A DNA stretch of 64,000 nucleotides from Cephalopachus bancanus (Eukaryota; Chordata; Mammalia; Primates; Tarsiidae). Below, in pieces: positions 39,463 through 51,345 of this stretch (the first letter of the stretch is position 1; the number at the start of each line of letters is the position of its first letter). Location: NCBI GenBank assembly GCA_027257055.1, contig JAPVLO010000162.1, positions 930,001 through 994,000 on the forward strand, read 5' to 3'. Under the pieces are notes generated by a model. The model made no database searches. It had not been told where the DNA came from and was given only the letters and a program-made list of their open reading frames with translations. A program made the translations under genes and the position numbers.

Positions 39463-42239
39463 GAGCACCTTTCTAATAACATACTTCTAAAAACATCCCC
39501 GACAAACATCCCTTCTCCAGTAGCACAGTGGCCATCCATTGCCAGAGAATGTGAAGTTGTCCAGCCTTCAAAACCCCACCAGCCCTGCAGCAGGCTTCTG
39601 GGGAGCAGAATAGGCCTGCTCTACCTCAGAGGTGGGTAATCCCACAAATCAAGTGAAGAACAACTAGAGGCAGAGCCTGTCAGCCTCTGCCAAGCCAGCA
39701 GTGTCCACTCAAAATCCCAGAGTGGCCTTTCTTGCCTAATCAGCAGGAGAGAAAACCTTTCCCTTGGCATGTGCCCCTGGCAAGTGCCCCTTTTGCAGGA
39801 CAGCAGCCGTGGGTCCTGCCACAGTGCCAGTTCTACTCACCTGGAGGGTACTCCTGACTCAGCCTGTCAATGGGATGGAAATGTTCTGGCATGTTCTGTC
39901 AGAAGGATGAGTTAGCACTGAACTATCTCCTGTGTCCACCCGCTGGCCAACAGCCCACACCTGTTCTATGGTATGACCGATGGCCTTGCTGAATTGCGTC
40001 GTAACATTTATTTGTATTCTGATTTCATCAAATCATGGTTGAGTTGCAAGTACAGGTTGCCTACAGATATGAGAGTCAGCAAAAATCAACAAAGCATTCT
40101 GTAAAAATCAATTGGTTATATAGAACTACAAGAAATGGCAGTGTATATTTTATTTGTAAATGATGTACTTCTACACATCCTTTTATAAGTGATATTTGCA
40201 ATAAACTTATGGACATATATATGTATATAATATACATATGCACATTTTTATCCCAGAGGGCCAGTTGTTAAACATTTTCCAGCCATTAACCCTTTCTGTC
40301 TCCTGCTCGCACAGGTCTTAGGAATGGCCAGCCCACTACTTGGGGGTATCCTATGGTAGCTGAACACCCCAAAGTAATAGGACATCCCAAAGTGATGGGC
40401 AACTAACAAAGCTGCCTGAGTAGTGTTCCTTTTTAAATTGCTCCAGCAGCATTCTGCTCAAACTTCCAGACTTCTTCTTACCCTTCTGTTAGGTCAGGCC
40501 TCCTGGGTGTGGGTGTGTGGTATGTGATCTGGTGCCAAGAGAAAGATGCAAAGAATTGCACAGAAATTAGATTAGAAAATAAATTAATAGAAAGTAAATA
40601 AAGAGAGAGAGAGGAGATTCACTCCCCCCCCCCAGGCAGAGGAGGGGGCCAAGGCCAGGAAACATGGCAGCAGCCATAGCTCCAAGAGTGCCTGGTCACA
40701 CCAGAGTCTAGTAAGGCAACAGCCACTGGCTGCTTGTGGTTGAGTCCTTTTAATCCTTCCCTTTGATGGAGGAAGATCATTAAGGTGATTGGGTAGTGGT
40801 CTGCTCCACATCCTCACGAAGGAGCAGGTAAGCACAGGTACTGACGTCAGGTGATGGACAGCAGGCAGATAGGTGGCTTAGTCACATGATTGCTGCCATG
40901 GTGGTGGGGTCTGCCTATGTCACGTAGGTCATGAAGGGCTGATTAAGTTAACCTGGGTCTTATGGGTGGAGGCAAATACTTGAAATAGAAAAGCTAATTA
41001 GTACAAAACAAGCTGGGGGGTGGGAGTTGTAAGGCAACTATCAATAGCTACCTCTGAGAAACGGGTTCTGTCCTTGGCTAGTGATTAGAGGGTAAGGTAA
41101 GTGAACCGCTAGAAAAACATGAGATTTAGGCAATGTTAAAATGACTGCTCATTGGGTATATTAAATCCATGTTGTGTCCTTTCACCTTCCCTCAAAACTC
41201 TTGTTTCTTCTGCTTCGGCCCTGGGAGCTGTGTGTCACACCTCTGGCCTTTCATGGTTAGTGCCTGAGAGGTGTGTGGGTGTTAATAGGAGGAGCCAGCC
41301 CTGCCTGGTAGAAATAGGGCCCCTCTGAAGACCTGGCCCTTTCCCTTATAGGCTCCTCTCAGTGACAAGCGTCATAAGGAGCTGAGGCCAGATGGGTCTT
41401 GACATGAAAGACACTTTTGGTCGGAAGGAGTTTGAGCCCCTTTCAAACCACTCCTGGGGCAGCTGCTGTGGGTGAGACCTTTCACAGTCTCACCTGCCAA
41501 GGGGAGGGGCATCAAGGACCAGGTTTGCCAGGTCCTTGTAGTCAGGGGCCCCCGTGATGTGTGCTGGACATGGTCATGGCCCCTCTCCCATGGAGACAGG
41601 CCTAGCGGGCTGCCTGGTTGGGGCTCTCGCAATTCAAAGCCTTTTCATATCCCTTGTGTCGGGGGATCACAACACAAGCCTGGTGAAGGTCATGGAGGGC
41701 CAGGCGTCACCCAGTCTCACAGCTGATGAAAGCAGGAAGTGGGAAGCCAGGCCCTCTCCTAAGACCCTCGGAGGCTTGAGCTGGAACCAGAGCAGAGCCC
41801 ACCTGGCCCTGAGTGCTGTCTCCAGGGCCTATTTAAGGATCTTGTATTTGAGAATGGAACGCTTTTTATGCCAGGTACGCCAAATGTTTCAGGAGTAAAA
41901 AATAGTTTATCTTTTTTAAATTAGGTGGTAAGGAGGGAAGCAAATATTCATCCCCACATTGTTTGGGTGATGAAAACTTTTAAAGCTTTCTTCATGTGAG
42001 TGTGTTTGACCAGCTTCTTTCCCACGACTGCAGGACAAGAGAAACTAGTCATTACACATCTTTGTAGCTGTTTTCTCTCCCTCTCCTCTGTGCTACCTCA
42101 AGCCAAATGAATGCACATACACACTAATAGGTGAAAAGCACATTCGAGCAGTACACACATGTATTCTGTGATTTTCTAAAAATAGCCGGGACTCCTCTTG
42201 GGGTTCCTAACATGGAAAGGGTGGATTGACTCTACTCCG
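39463..42239. other. intergenic, possible old LTR remnants
   Basis: No coding gene is seen. The stretch from about 40500 to 41200 has purine runs, a C10 tract at about 40625 and LTR-like composition, but I found no paired boundaries. Confidence 0.4.
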
Positions 42240-42533
42240 TTTTTTTTTTTGTTTTGAGTTGGAGTCCCACTCTGTCACCCAGACTGGAGTGCAGTGACCG
42301 CTCCCGGCCACCGCAGCCTCGACCTGCTGGGCTCCGGCTATCCTTCCGCCTCAGCCTTCCAAGCAGCTGGAACTACAGGCGCGCGCTACCACACCCGGCT
42401 AATTTTTTTGATTTATTGTAGAGATGAGGTCTTGCCAAGTTGCCCAGGTGGGTCTTGAACCCGTGGGTTCAGGCAATCCACTCACCTCAGCCTCCCAAGG
42501 CGCAGGATTACAGGCTGAGCCATTGAGCCCGGC
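42240..42533 (-). mobile_element. young-type Alu
   Basis: Complete minus-strand dimer between ACTCCGTTTTTT and ACTCAGTTTTTT. Confidence 0.9.
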
Positions 42534-42540
42534 TTACTCA

Positions 42541-42842
42541 GTTTTTTTGTTTTGTTTTGAGTCAAGGTCTCACTCTGTCACCCAAGCTGGAGTACAGTGG
42601 CACAATCACAACTCACCGCAGCCTCCACCTCTTGGGCTCTGGTGATCCTTCTGTCTCAGTCGTCCGGGTAGCTGGGACTACTGGTGTGTACCACCACACC
42701 TGGCTTTTTTTTCTTTCTTTTTTTGTAGAAATAAGGTCTCTATGTTGCCCAGGCTGGCCTCGAACTCATGGGCTCAAGCAGTCCTCGCACTGTGGCCTCC
42801 CAGAGTGCTGGGATTACAGGCATGAGCCATCACGCCCAGCCT
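42541..42842 (-). mobile_element. older Alu
   Basis: Minus-strand dimer followed by TCTACTCAGTTTT, which pairs with TCTACTCCGTTTT before the preceding Alu. The young Alu therefore inserted into this one's poly-T end. Confidence 0.88.
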
Positions 42843-43229
42843 CTACTCAGTTTTGTAACTGCCTTTCCCCGAATTCTGCAGACATCTTCATTCCCCTGGA
42901 GGTCAGATAATGGCTATTTATTTTCCATAGTCATGAAAATCTCTGGGGAGAGCTGTGGCAATTTGAGGAGAGCTATTAAAGGGACACTAGGATGGAAGTG
43001 GCTGTTCAGGAAACCACACACCCTTGATCCCGTCTGTAGGGACAGCTGCCAGCACTGCCTAGCCTGGCTCTGCTGCCTTGTGGCCAGCTGTGTGTGGGCG
43101 CGGCTGGTGATCGGCCGCTGGAGTCCCAGGGAAGGAGACAGGTCCTTGGAATCACAGTGACCTCTGCTCTCTCCCTCTCCGCAAGAGGATGGGCACTCTA
43201 AACTCAAATAATTGTTAATAAGAGCAGCT

Positions 43230-43508
43230 CGGCGGGCTTGATGGCTCAGCCTGTCATCCCAGCACTTTGGGAGGCCCAGGCGAGTGGATGGCCTGAGCCC
43301 GCGGGCTGGAGACCAGCCCGGGCAACTTGGCGAGACCTCGTCTCTACAATAAAGCAAAAGTTAGCCGGCGTGGTAGCGCGCGCCTGTAGTTCTGGCTCCT
43401 GGGAAGGCTGCGGCGGAAGGATCGCCGGAGCTCAGCAGGGCGACGCTGGGGTGGTCGTGTGTGTGCCACTGCGCTTCAGCCCGGGCTACAGAGTGAGACT
43501 CCAACTCA
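43230..43508 (+). mobile_element. young-type Alu
   Basis: Plus-strand dimer ending CTCCAACTCAAA and running directly into a pentanucleotide repeat. Short AGCAGCT repeats flank the whole. Confidence 0.88.
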
Positions 43509-43568
43509 AATGAAATGAAATGAAATGAAATGAAATGAAATAAATAAATAATAAAATAAAATAAAATA
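43509..43568 (+). repeat. TGAAA then TAAA/AAAAT microsatellite
   Basis: About seven ATGAA units followed by TAAA and AAAAT units, evidently evolved from the A-tail of the preceding Alu. Confidence 0.92.
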
Positions 43569-43985
43569 GCAGCTGAAGTCCCTCCTCCCCCCCCTCCCCC
43601 TTCGCTTTTCCCTCCTGGGCTTGCCTCTCCCCCTTCCCCTGGTCCTGTCCCTGGCTTCTCACCACTTTCCCATCCTCTCCCTCGCTTTCCTCTCGCCCCC
43701 CCACTTGCCCCCCCACTTGCCCCCTGGCTTCTCCCCCCTGCCCGCCACACTCGCTTCTCACCCTTCCTCCTCTCCATCCTCTCGCTAGCTTTCCGGTCTC
43801 GCGCCAGCCCGGCCTCCTTCCCTCTCCCCTCCGGGCCTGCCCCCTGGCTCTTCCCCTGGCCCTGGCCTCCACCCACACGCTCGCACCCCAGCCCCGCCCC
43901 TCGCTTCCCCCTAAGCCCCACCCCTCACTCTCGACCTAGACCCGCCCCCTCGTTTCTGTCTCGCGGCCCCCACCCTTTCTTTCCT
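43569..43985 (+). repeat. C/T-rich low-complexity tract
   Basis: About 400 bp with strong C+T bias on the plus strand and imperfect units such as CCCCCCACTTGC and CCCTGGCTTCTC. Glycine- and arginine-rich minus-strand open frames across it are composition artefacts. Confidence 0.8.
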
Positions 43986-44007
43986 TCCATCTTGAATTCC
44001 TCAATCT

Positions 44008-44284
44008 TTTTTTTTCTTTTGAGTTGGAGTCTCACTCTGTCGCCCAGACTGGAGGGCAGCGGCCGCTCCCGGCCACCGCAGCCTCGACCTGCCGGGCTCC
44101 GGCGATCCTTCCGCCTCCGCCTTCCGCGTAGCCGGAATTACAGGCGCGCGCTACCACGCCCGGCTGATTTTTAGATTTATTGTAGAGATGAGGTCTCGCT
44201 GCCCAGGCGGGTCTCGAACCCGCGGGCTCAGGCAATCCACTCACCTCAGCCTCCCAAAGGCGCGGGATTACAGGCTGAGCCACC
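44008..44284 (-). mobile_element. young-type Alu
   Basis: Minus-strand dimer very close to the lineage consensus, with GTGGCCGGGAGCGGCC on its own strand. Confidence 0.92.
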
Positions 44285-44639
44285 TTGCCTCGCAGCTTCT
44301 CCCCGGTCCTGCCCTCGCTTCCCCTCTGGTCCAGACCTCCTCAGTCTAGCCCACGTCCTTTCTCAGGCCGGCCGCTGTCTGTTCTTGACCCTGCTTTTCC
44401 GTTCTTACCTTTTCCGCACTGCACTTCGCCACCACCCCGCCCCCCATCCTTGAGCCGCTGTTAGGTGCTGACCCACCTCCCACACACTGGAGGTTTTGGA
44501 AACTGCACAGACACGGTCTCCTTGCTTCACTCTCATATTATGTGTCAAGAACCTTGCAAAGAAAGTGTTAGGATACGGACAGGGCGAGGGTGGATGAACG
44601 GATGGGGAAGGGCGCAGCACCGTCAGAGCCGGCGTGCTG

Positions 44640-45086
44640 GAGGTGCGCGCTAGTAACCAGAGATGCGAGTGGTGCAAAGATTTGCAACACACAAAGAGGT
44701 GAAAGAAGAAAAGATTTATTTAAGAAAGGTTCGCTTCTCACAGACAGGAAGCGGGCCTACACTCTCCCCTGAGACTGGCTTAAAGCCTTTCCCCGGGAGA
44801 TTGTTGCAATCAGGTAGACGCGACTGCTGTGACTTCCTTGTTGACCACTTGTGGATGTCTTGGAGACCCTTGAGGGGGATCCTGGTCACCATGCACTGAG
44901 TATACAATGCATCCACACTGGTCATGCTTGAGAAGTCTGGGTTTCTAAAAAAGACAAATTACAATAGGCCAGAACCAGTCATGGCTAAGGAGTCTGTTTC
45001 TGAAAAGACAAAGTCGGCAAAGTTAATCTTTACCTAGAGTATGTATTTCTCCAGGATATAGCCTCTACTTTCTCATCATTGTGTCA
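44640..45086 (-). mobile_element. candidate solo LTR
   Basis: The minus strand reads from TGACACAATG at 45086 to a polyadenylation-like AATAAATC near 44718, followed by CT-rich and TTGCAAATCTTTGC sequence like a U5. No convincing target duplication was found, so both identity and edges are tentative. Confidence 0.4.
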
Positions 45087-45119
45087 GGTTTAAGAACAAG
45101 ATTTAAAAAATGACTTACC

Positions 45120-45415
45120 GCCGGGCTCGGTGGCTCAGCCTGTAATTCCGCGCCTTTGGGAGGCTGCGGTGAGTGGATTGCCTGAGCCCGCAGGTTCGAG
45201 ACCCGCCTGGGCAATGAGACCTCATCTCTACAATAAATCAAAAAAAAAAAAAAAAATCAGCCAGACATGGTAGCACATGCCTGTAATTCCGTCTACTCGG
45301 AAGGCTGAGGCGGAAGGATCACCGGAGCCCAGTAGGCGAGGCTGCAGTGGCCGGGAGCGGCCACTGCACTCCAGTCTGGGCGACAGAGTGAGACTCCAAC
45401 TCAAAATAAACAAAC
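45120..45415 (+). mobile_element. young-type Alu
   Basis: Plus-strand dimer with AAACA-type tail, flanked by AAAATGACTTACCG-type repeats on both sides. Confidence 0.93.
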
Positions 45416-46142
45416 AAACAAGCAAACAAAATGACTTACCGCTCTTGGTCGGTCCTTTCAGAAAGACTTCTTCAGACTCCCTGACCCCTTTGCAAAGATT
45501 GTTGTGGATGGGTCCAGGCAGTGCCACTCAACCAACACTGTGAAAAACACATCGCACCCAAAGTGGAACCAGCAAGATGATCTATATGTAGGGAAAACAG
45601 ATTTTATAAACATCAGCGTGTGGAGTTACAAGAAAATTCACAAGAAACAGGGAGCTGGCTTCCCGGGCTGTGTGCAGCTGCTCTTTAGTGCCATCAGCAG
45701 ATTTAAATTATTTTAAAAAGAAAAAAAAGGAGTAGCTGACTATCACTGAGTGCCTGCTGTGTGTCAGAATAGGCTAAGGAAGGTCTGAAGTGAAATGCCC
45801 ATCCGTCCCCACCTCCACACCCTGAGGCCCCAATGAAGATGACAGAAGGGAAATCCCTGTGTGGGAAGGAAAGGGGTCCCTGTCCCTCGGCTTGCAGACC
45901 TCTGATGACAGAACACTCACTGCCTGCCCCGAGCTCCTCTTGCATCTACATGCAGCTCGGGATACACGTTCAGGGGCTTGGGCTGATTAACAGAGCAAGC
46001 TCTCTCTGGGCACCCAAGCACCTCAGGACCCCTCAGGGGAGCCTTGGAGAGTCTGTCCTCAAAGCAGGAGTGACTTCCCTTCTCTCAGCTGGCCCTAGGA
46101 CATCCTTGGTAGAGAACAGGCACTTAATTAATAGTAAATGCA

Positions 46143-46436
46143 GGCTGGGTGCGGTGGCTCATGCCTATAATCCCAGCACTTTGGGATACCGGGGTGAGAG
46201 GATTGCCTGAGTCTGTGGGTTCGAGACCAGCCTGGGTAACTTGGTGAGACCTCGTCTCTACAATAGATCAAAAAATTAGCCGAGTGTGGTGGTGCATGCC
46301 TGTAGTTCCAGCTACTTGGAAGGCTGAGGTGGAAGGATTGCCTGAGCCCAGCAGGTTGAGGCTGCGGTGGCTGTGAGCGTGCCACTGTACTCCAGCCTGG
46401 GTGACAGAGTGAGATTTCGACTCAAAAAAAAAAAAA
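46143..46436 (+). mobile_element. Alu
   Basis: Plus-strand dimer with A-tail, flanked by AGTAAATGCA at 46133-46142 and 46437-46446. Confidence 0.92.
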
Positions 46437-46446
46437 AGTAAATGCA

Positions 46447-46696
46447 TGAGAACACGTGGTATTCAGTTATTGTTTCTGTGATAGTTCACCTTGTATAATG
46501 GCCTCCAACTGCATCCAATTGCTGCAGAGACCATGATTTTGTTCTTCTTTATGGCTGCATAATACTCCATTGTGTATATGTGCCACATTTTCTTTATCTG
46601 GTCTACTTTCAATGGGCAGTAGGGTTGGTTCCCTGTTTTTGCCATTTGTGAATAGTGTGGCAATAATCACGTGTGTGCAGGTGTCTTTTTGGCAGA
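46447..46696 (-). mobile_element. L1, inverted 5' segment
   Basis: Reverse complement of the L1 ORF2 C-terminal region (TATGGCTGCATAATACTCC on the plus strand). It abuts a plus-oriented L1 3' UTR at about 46697. Confidence 0.85.
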
Positions 46697-46965
46697 GCAA
46701 TTAATGTTTCTTCACTCGTAAGCAGGCCCTGAACACTAGTCACATTAGCACAAGGGAGGAGGGATGGGCAGTCACTGGGCACTGCTAGGAGAGAGAGGGA
46801 GGGAGGAAAGGAGGGGATATGTGATAACACACTGGATACCTGGTCCACTACCAGGGGGAGTGAGGGCCAGCTGAAAGCCCAAACTTCATACATGCACCCT
46901 ACTTATGTAGCAAATCCACTTGTACCTCACAACTCTACAATTAAAAATTAATTATGCAAAAAGAT
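46697..46965 (+). mobile_element. L1 3' UTR segment
   Basis: Plus-oriented L1 3' UTR with the purine-rich block GGGAGGGAGGAAAGGAGG-like and the end TGTACCTCACAACTCTACAA, followed by AT-rich sequence. It is homologous in reverse to 4285-4500. Confidence 0.85.
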
Positions 46966-48510
46966 AGCAAGTACAGTGAGAGTGACCTGGGGGTGGTCTT
47001 GGCCTCATAGGGAGCTAGACCCAGTCATTTCAGGAAGCACCCATGTCCATGGGGTGGCACGCTCTGCGTCTGGGCCAATGCAGGGTCCACATGGGCTCCT
47101 AGGGACCTGCCCCAGGCCTCCTGGTTCTGAGCCCTTCGGTGACACTCTATAGCTGGTTTTAATGAGGGCCCAGTGCACATGGGGAAAAAACGAGACCAAA
47201 AGGCCATCAAGGCCAGGGTTCCTTTCAAGAGAGTCCAAGTCCTCAGGGTGAGAAGCACAGACGGAATAGTGTGTGCCACATTGTCCCTGTCAAGAGGCTG
47301 CCACACTGCATGCCCTGAGGGTGAAACCCACTTTCCACCTCCCCGGGAGGCTGCGGTAACACAGGATAAAGGTCAAGGATCACAGCATAAAGGCCGAAGC
47401 ACTAGACCCTCCAGTCGTCTCTGAGCACTGAAGGAAATGGGCATCGTAAAAGAGCATGAGAAATGGATGGTGGGGACAGGGCCTCTGGGGAGTGTGGGAA
47501 GAAGGGTCCCTTTGATGTCTTTTGTCCCCAGTTTCTTGAGGAAGGATGCTTGTCCACCTCTGGGTGGCTGGCTAATCGCCACTTCTGTTGAGAAAGAACA
47601 CACAGCCAGAACTGGCCCCACCTGCAGCCTCTGTAGGGAGCCAAGAGCCTCTGTTGCCAGGGCGGCTGCCCTCCTCAGTGCCTTTCCTGCTTCACAGCTG
47701 CAGGGAGAAGGAAGAGTGTGTCTTGTCTCTCTGAGGAACTGGCTAGGCCATCTGAGCACCTCGACACCCAGGGCCACCCATCCTTCTCTTGCCAGGGCAA
47801 ACACTGCTTATCCATCACAACCCTCCCGGTATCCAGCCCAGACCAACCTGGCAAGTTTCCAACACGGCTGTCTAGGCACACATATCCAACATTTGGATTC
47901 AGAATGTGGGGGGAGACCCACTTGCTAACTTTGCTCTAAGGAAACAAAAGCCTCCTTTGCCCAAACATGACACAGTGTTGATAACTGCCTCGTATTGAGG
48001 TCAGAGTCGTGTTGTGTTCCAGGCATCAAGGAAAGGGTTTCGTGGGACTCAGCGTCCTTGATCCTCACGTCAAGGCATGGATGTTGGTAGCGTGCTCATC
48101 GAAGGATCAGAAAAATCAGACCCCAGGTAGGCCGCCCTTCATTCGGTCAACCAGTTTTCACTGGGCACCTCCTTGGAGCCAGCTCCCCCGGCGCTGCAGC
48201 GGGCATGAGCAGAACAAGCCCCTCATTCTGGGAGCTCAGATTCCAAGTGCCAACTCACCTCAGATAGTTGATCCCCGCCCAGGGACTGCCTCTTCCCTAC
48301 TCAGAGCCCTCAGGGGAGAGGCAGGGAAGAGCCTAGAGACAGGATCTTGTGTGGTCCTTGGGTTCTTGTCCAGGGATCATACCTCAACCCTGAGCTTCTT
48401 TGTGAATACCAATCGTGGCAGGGAGGAGGCAAAAAGTGTGCATCTGAGGCCTGTGCCCTGGAGTATCAGAAAGCTACCTGAGTTTCTAAGGAAAGATGAG
48501 AAAGGGCTGA
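46966..48510. other. intergenic, no gene recognised
   Basis: Unique-looking sequence with open frames up to 168 codons (48009-48512), none with a recognisable domain or splice-supported structure. The segment at 48140-48245 reads like an ancient interspersed repeat. Confidence 0.5.
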
Positions 48511-48639
48511 ATTAGTCATCCAGGACTGCAGTCACAAAAGACAAAGTACAGGCCGTGTGGCTTAGAACAACAGAAAGAGATCATCTTATGTTCTGAAGGC
48601 TAGAAGTCCAAAAGCAGGGTGTCAGTAAGGATAGTTCCA

Positions 48640-48931
48640 TTTTTTTTTTCTTTTTTGAGTCAGAGTCTCACTGTTGCCCAGGCTGGAGTGCAGTGGCACC
48701 ATCACGGCTTACTGCAGCCTCAAACTCCTGGGTTCAAGTGATTGTTCCGCCTCAGCCTCCCAAGTAGCTGGGACTACAGGCATGTGCCACCACGCCCAGC
48801 TAATTTTTTTTTTTATAGACAAGGTCTTGATATGTTTCCCAGGCTGGTCTCGAATTCCTGGGCTCAAGCAATCCTCTCAATTCAGCTTCCCAAAAAGCTG
48901 GAACGACAGGCTGGAGCCACTGTGCGTGGCA
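48640..48931 (-). mobile_element. Alu inside MaLR LTR
   Basis: Minus-strand dimer of older type, inserted in the interrupted LTR. Confidence 0.88.
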
Positions 48932-49196
48932 AGGTTGGTTCCTTCTGAACGCTCTGAGGGAGGACTCTTCTAACTTCTGTTTTTTTGTTTTGTTTTGTTT
49001 TAAACTTCTGGTTTTTGCTAGCAATTCTTGGCGTTGCTTGGCTCCTAGATGCATCACTCTAACCTCTGCCTCACCATCATGGCTGTGTTCTCTATGTGTC
49101 TGTGTCCAAATGCCCCTCTTCTTATAAAGACACAAGTCATATTGGACTAGGCCACCCTAATGACCTCAGCTTAGCTTGATTACATCAGAGACCCTC

Positions 49197-49744
49197 TGCT
49201 ATGGATTGAATGTGTCCCCTCCAAAATTCAGGTGTCACCAATGTGATAGTATTGAGAGGTGAGACCCTTAGAGGTGATTAGGTCAGGAGGGTTCCTACCT
49301 CTCGTAATCCCAGCACTTTGGGAGGCTGTCGCAAGATGATTACCTAATTAGGAGTTTGAGACCAGTCTGGGCAACTTGGTGAGATCTCATCCCTATAATA
49401 AATCAAAAAATTAGCCAGGCATGGTGATGCATACCTGTAGTCCCACATACTTGGAAGGCTAAGGTGGAAGGATCACCTGAGCCTATCAGATTGAAGTTGC
49501 AGTGGCCATGAAGGTGCCACTGCATTCCAGCCTGGGTGACAGAGCGAGACATCAACTCAGAAAAAGGGGGGGAGGATAGGGGGCTTGAGAGAGGGAGTTC
49601 TCTCTTGCCTTCTGCTCCCCGCTATATGAGGACACAGTAAGAAGGCCCACACCAGCCTCCATAACTGTGAAGAATAAATTTCTATTCTTTATAAATTACC
49701 CAGTCTCAGGTAGTCTGCTATAGTAATACAAATGGACCAAAACA
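49197..49744 (+). mobile_element. MaLR LTR inserted in an opposite MaLR LTR
   Basis: Begins TGCTATGGATTGAATGTGTC and ends ACCAAAACA. It is flanked by CCCTC and TCCTA, which fit a decayed 5-bp CCCTA duplication. An Alu at 49300-49565 splits it. Confidence 0.72.
49300..49565 (+). mobile_element. 5'-truncated older Alu
   Basis: Starts at CGTAATCCCAGCACTTTGGG without the usual first bases. It ends CATCAACTCAGAAAAAGG. Confidence 0.83.
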
Positions 49745-49750
49745 TCCTAT

Positions 49751-49910
49751 TTTTCATTTTTTTGAGATAGGGTCTCACTCTTTTGCCCATGTTGGAGTGT
49801 GCTGGCATGATCATAGCTCACTGCAGCCTCCAGCTTCTGGGCTCAAGGAATCCTCCTGCCTCGGTCTCTCAAAATGTTGGGATTACAAGTGTGAGCCATC
49901 ATACATGGTC
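49751..49910 (-). mobile_element. Alu monomer-length fragment
   Basis: A single-length minus-strand Alu with ACATCCTATT on both sides, so it inserted at about this length. Confidence 0.8.
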
Positions 49911-50050
49911 ACATCCTATTCCAAATAAGGTCACATTCACAGGTACAAAGTGTTAGGACTCCAATATATCCTTTTGGAAGACACAGTTCAACCCATAACA
50001 GAGCCTCTGACTTCTTTTTTTCTGTTCCTTAAAATATCTTAATACAATTC

Positions 50051-50329
50051 TTTTTTTTTTTTGAGTCAGAGTCTCCTTGTGTCGTGCAGTGGCATGATCA
50101 CGGCTATCACAGCCTCGATCTGCTGGACTTAGGTGATCCTTCCACCTCAGCCTTCCAGTAGCTGGAACTACAGACACTTGCCACCACGCCCAGATAATTT
50201 TTAATTTATTGTAGAGATGAGATCTTGCCATGCTGCTCAGGCTGGTCTCGAACCCATGGGCTCAGGCAATCCTCTTGCCTCTACCTCCCAAAGTGCTGGG
50301 ATTATAGGCGTGCACCAGCACACCTGGCC
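50051..50329 (-). mobile_element. older Alu
   Basis: Minus-strand dimer with small deletions, starting GAGTCAGAGTCTCCTTGTG after the T run. Confidence 0.87.
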
Positions 50330-50516
50330 GTTATATATATGTTTTACCAAAATAAAAATAGTTAGAACCATCCATAAGTCATCCTATCCAGAGGAAAAGA
50401 TAAAAGTAACTTGACTTATTTTAATGACTTTTCCCCCTATAAGTATGTGTTTTATAAAATTAGGTTTTGTAACATGCATATAATAGTAAGTTCTTCAATT
50501 TTACAATTTTATTTTT

Positions 50517-50799
50517 ATTTTATTTTTTGAGTTGGAGTCTCACTCTGTCGCCCAGACTGGAGTGCAGTGGCCACTCCCGGCCACCACAGCCTCGACCTGC
50601 TGGGCTCCGGTGATCCTTCTGCCTCAGCCTTCCAAGTAGCCAGAATTACAGGCATGCGCTACTACACCCGGCTGTTTTATTTTATTGTAGAGATGAGGTC
50701 TCGCTGCCCAGGTGGGTCTCGAACCCGCAGGCTCAGGCATTCCATTCACCTCAGCCGCCCAAAGTTGCGGGATTACAGGCTGAGCCACCGAGCCCGGCT
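50517..50799 (-). mobile_element. young-type Alu
   Basis: Minus-strand dimer flanked by CAATTTTACAATTTTAT repeats. Confidence 0.93.
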
Positions 50800-51050
50800 C
50801 AATTTTACAATTTTATTGTGGATATTTTCCATGTTATTAAATATATTGAAATCACCACCATTAATGGCTGCATAATTTAACACCACAGGGTTGTGCCATG
50901 ATTCCCTTATTGAGACTGTTTCTAATTTTTTCTAATTTTCATTATTATAAATAGTGTCAAACATTTCTATGGATAAATATTTGCCTAAATATCTAATTGT
51001 TTCCTTAATATAAATTTTTAGAAGGAGAATGACTGAGTCAAAGGATATGA

Positions 51051-51345
51051 AATTTTTTTTTTGAGTTGGAGTCTTACTCTGTCACCCAGACTGGAGTGCA
51101 GTGGCAGGCTCCTGGCCACTGCAGCCTCAACCAGCTGGGCTCCAGAGATCCTTCTGCCTCCTCAGCCTTCCAAGTAACAGAAACTACAGGTACATGCTAC
51201 CACGCCTGGCTAATTTTTTATTTACTGTAGAGACAAGGTCTCACCAAGTTGCTGGGGGGTGGTTCTCGAACCTGCGTGCTCAGGCAATCCACTGGCCTCA
51301 GCCTCCCAAAGTGCTGGGATTACAGCCTGAGCCACCGAGCTCAGC
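51051..51345 (-). mobile_element. Alu
   Basis: Minus-strand dimer starting GAGTTGGAGTCTTACTCTG after the T run and ending GCCACCGAGCTCAGCC. Confidence 0.9.

Larger units (their letters stand above)
48511..50000 (-). mobile_element. MLT1-type MaLR LTR, interrupted
   Basis: The minus-strand LTR begins TGTTATGGGTTGAACTGTG at 50000 and continues to about 49912. It resumes at 49196 and runs down to 48511, broken by an Alu at 48640-48931. The 49197-49910 stretch is inserted material. Confidence 0.75.

Noticed and set aside
43361..43921. Minus-strand Gly/Arg/Glu-rich open frames
   Set aside because: They are translations of the C/T-rich tract plus an Alu arm. The composition explains the lack of stops.
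48009..48515. 168-codon plus-strand frame
   Set aside because: It spans what reads as an ancient interspersed repeat, with no family similarity or splice evidence.
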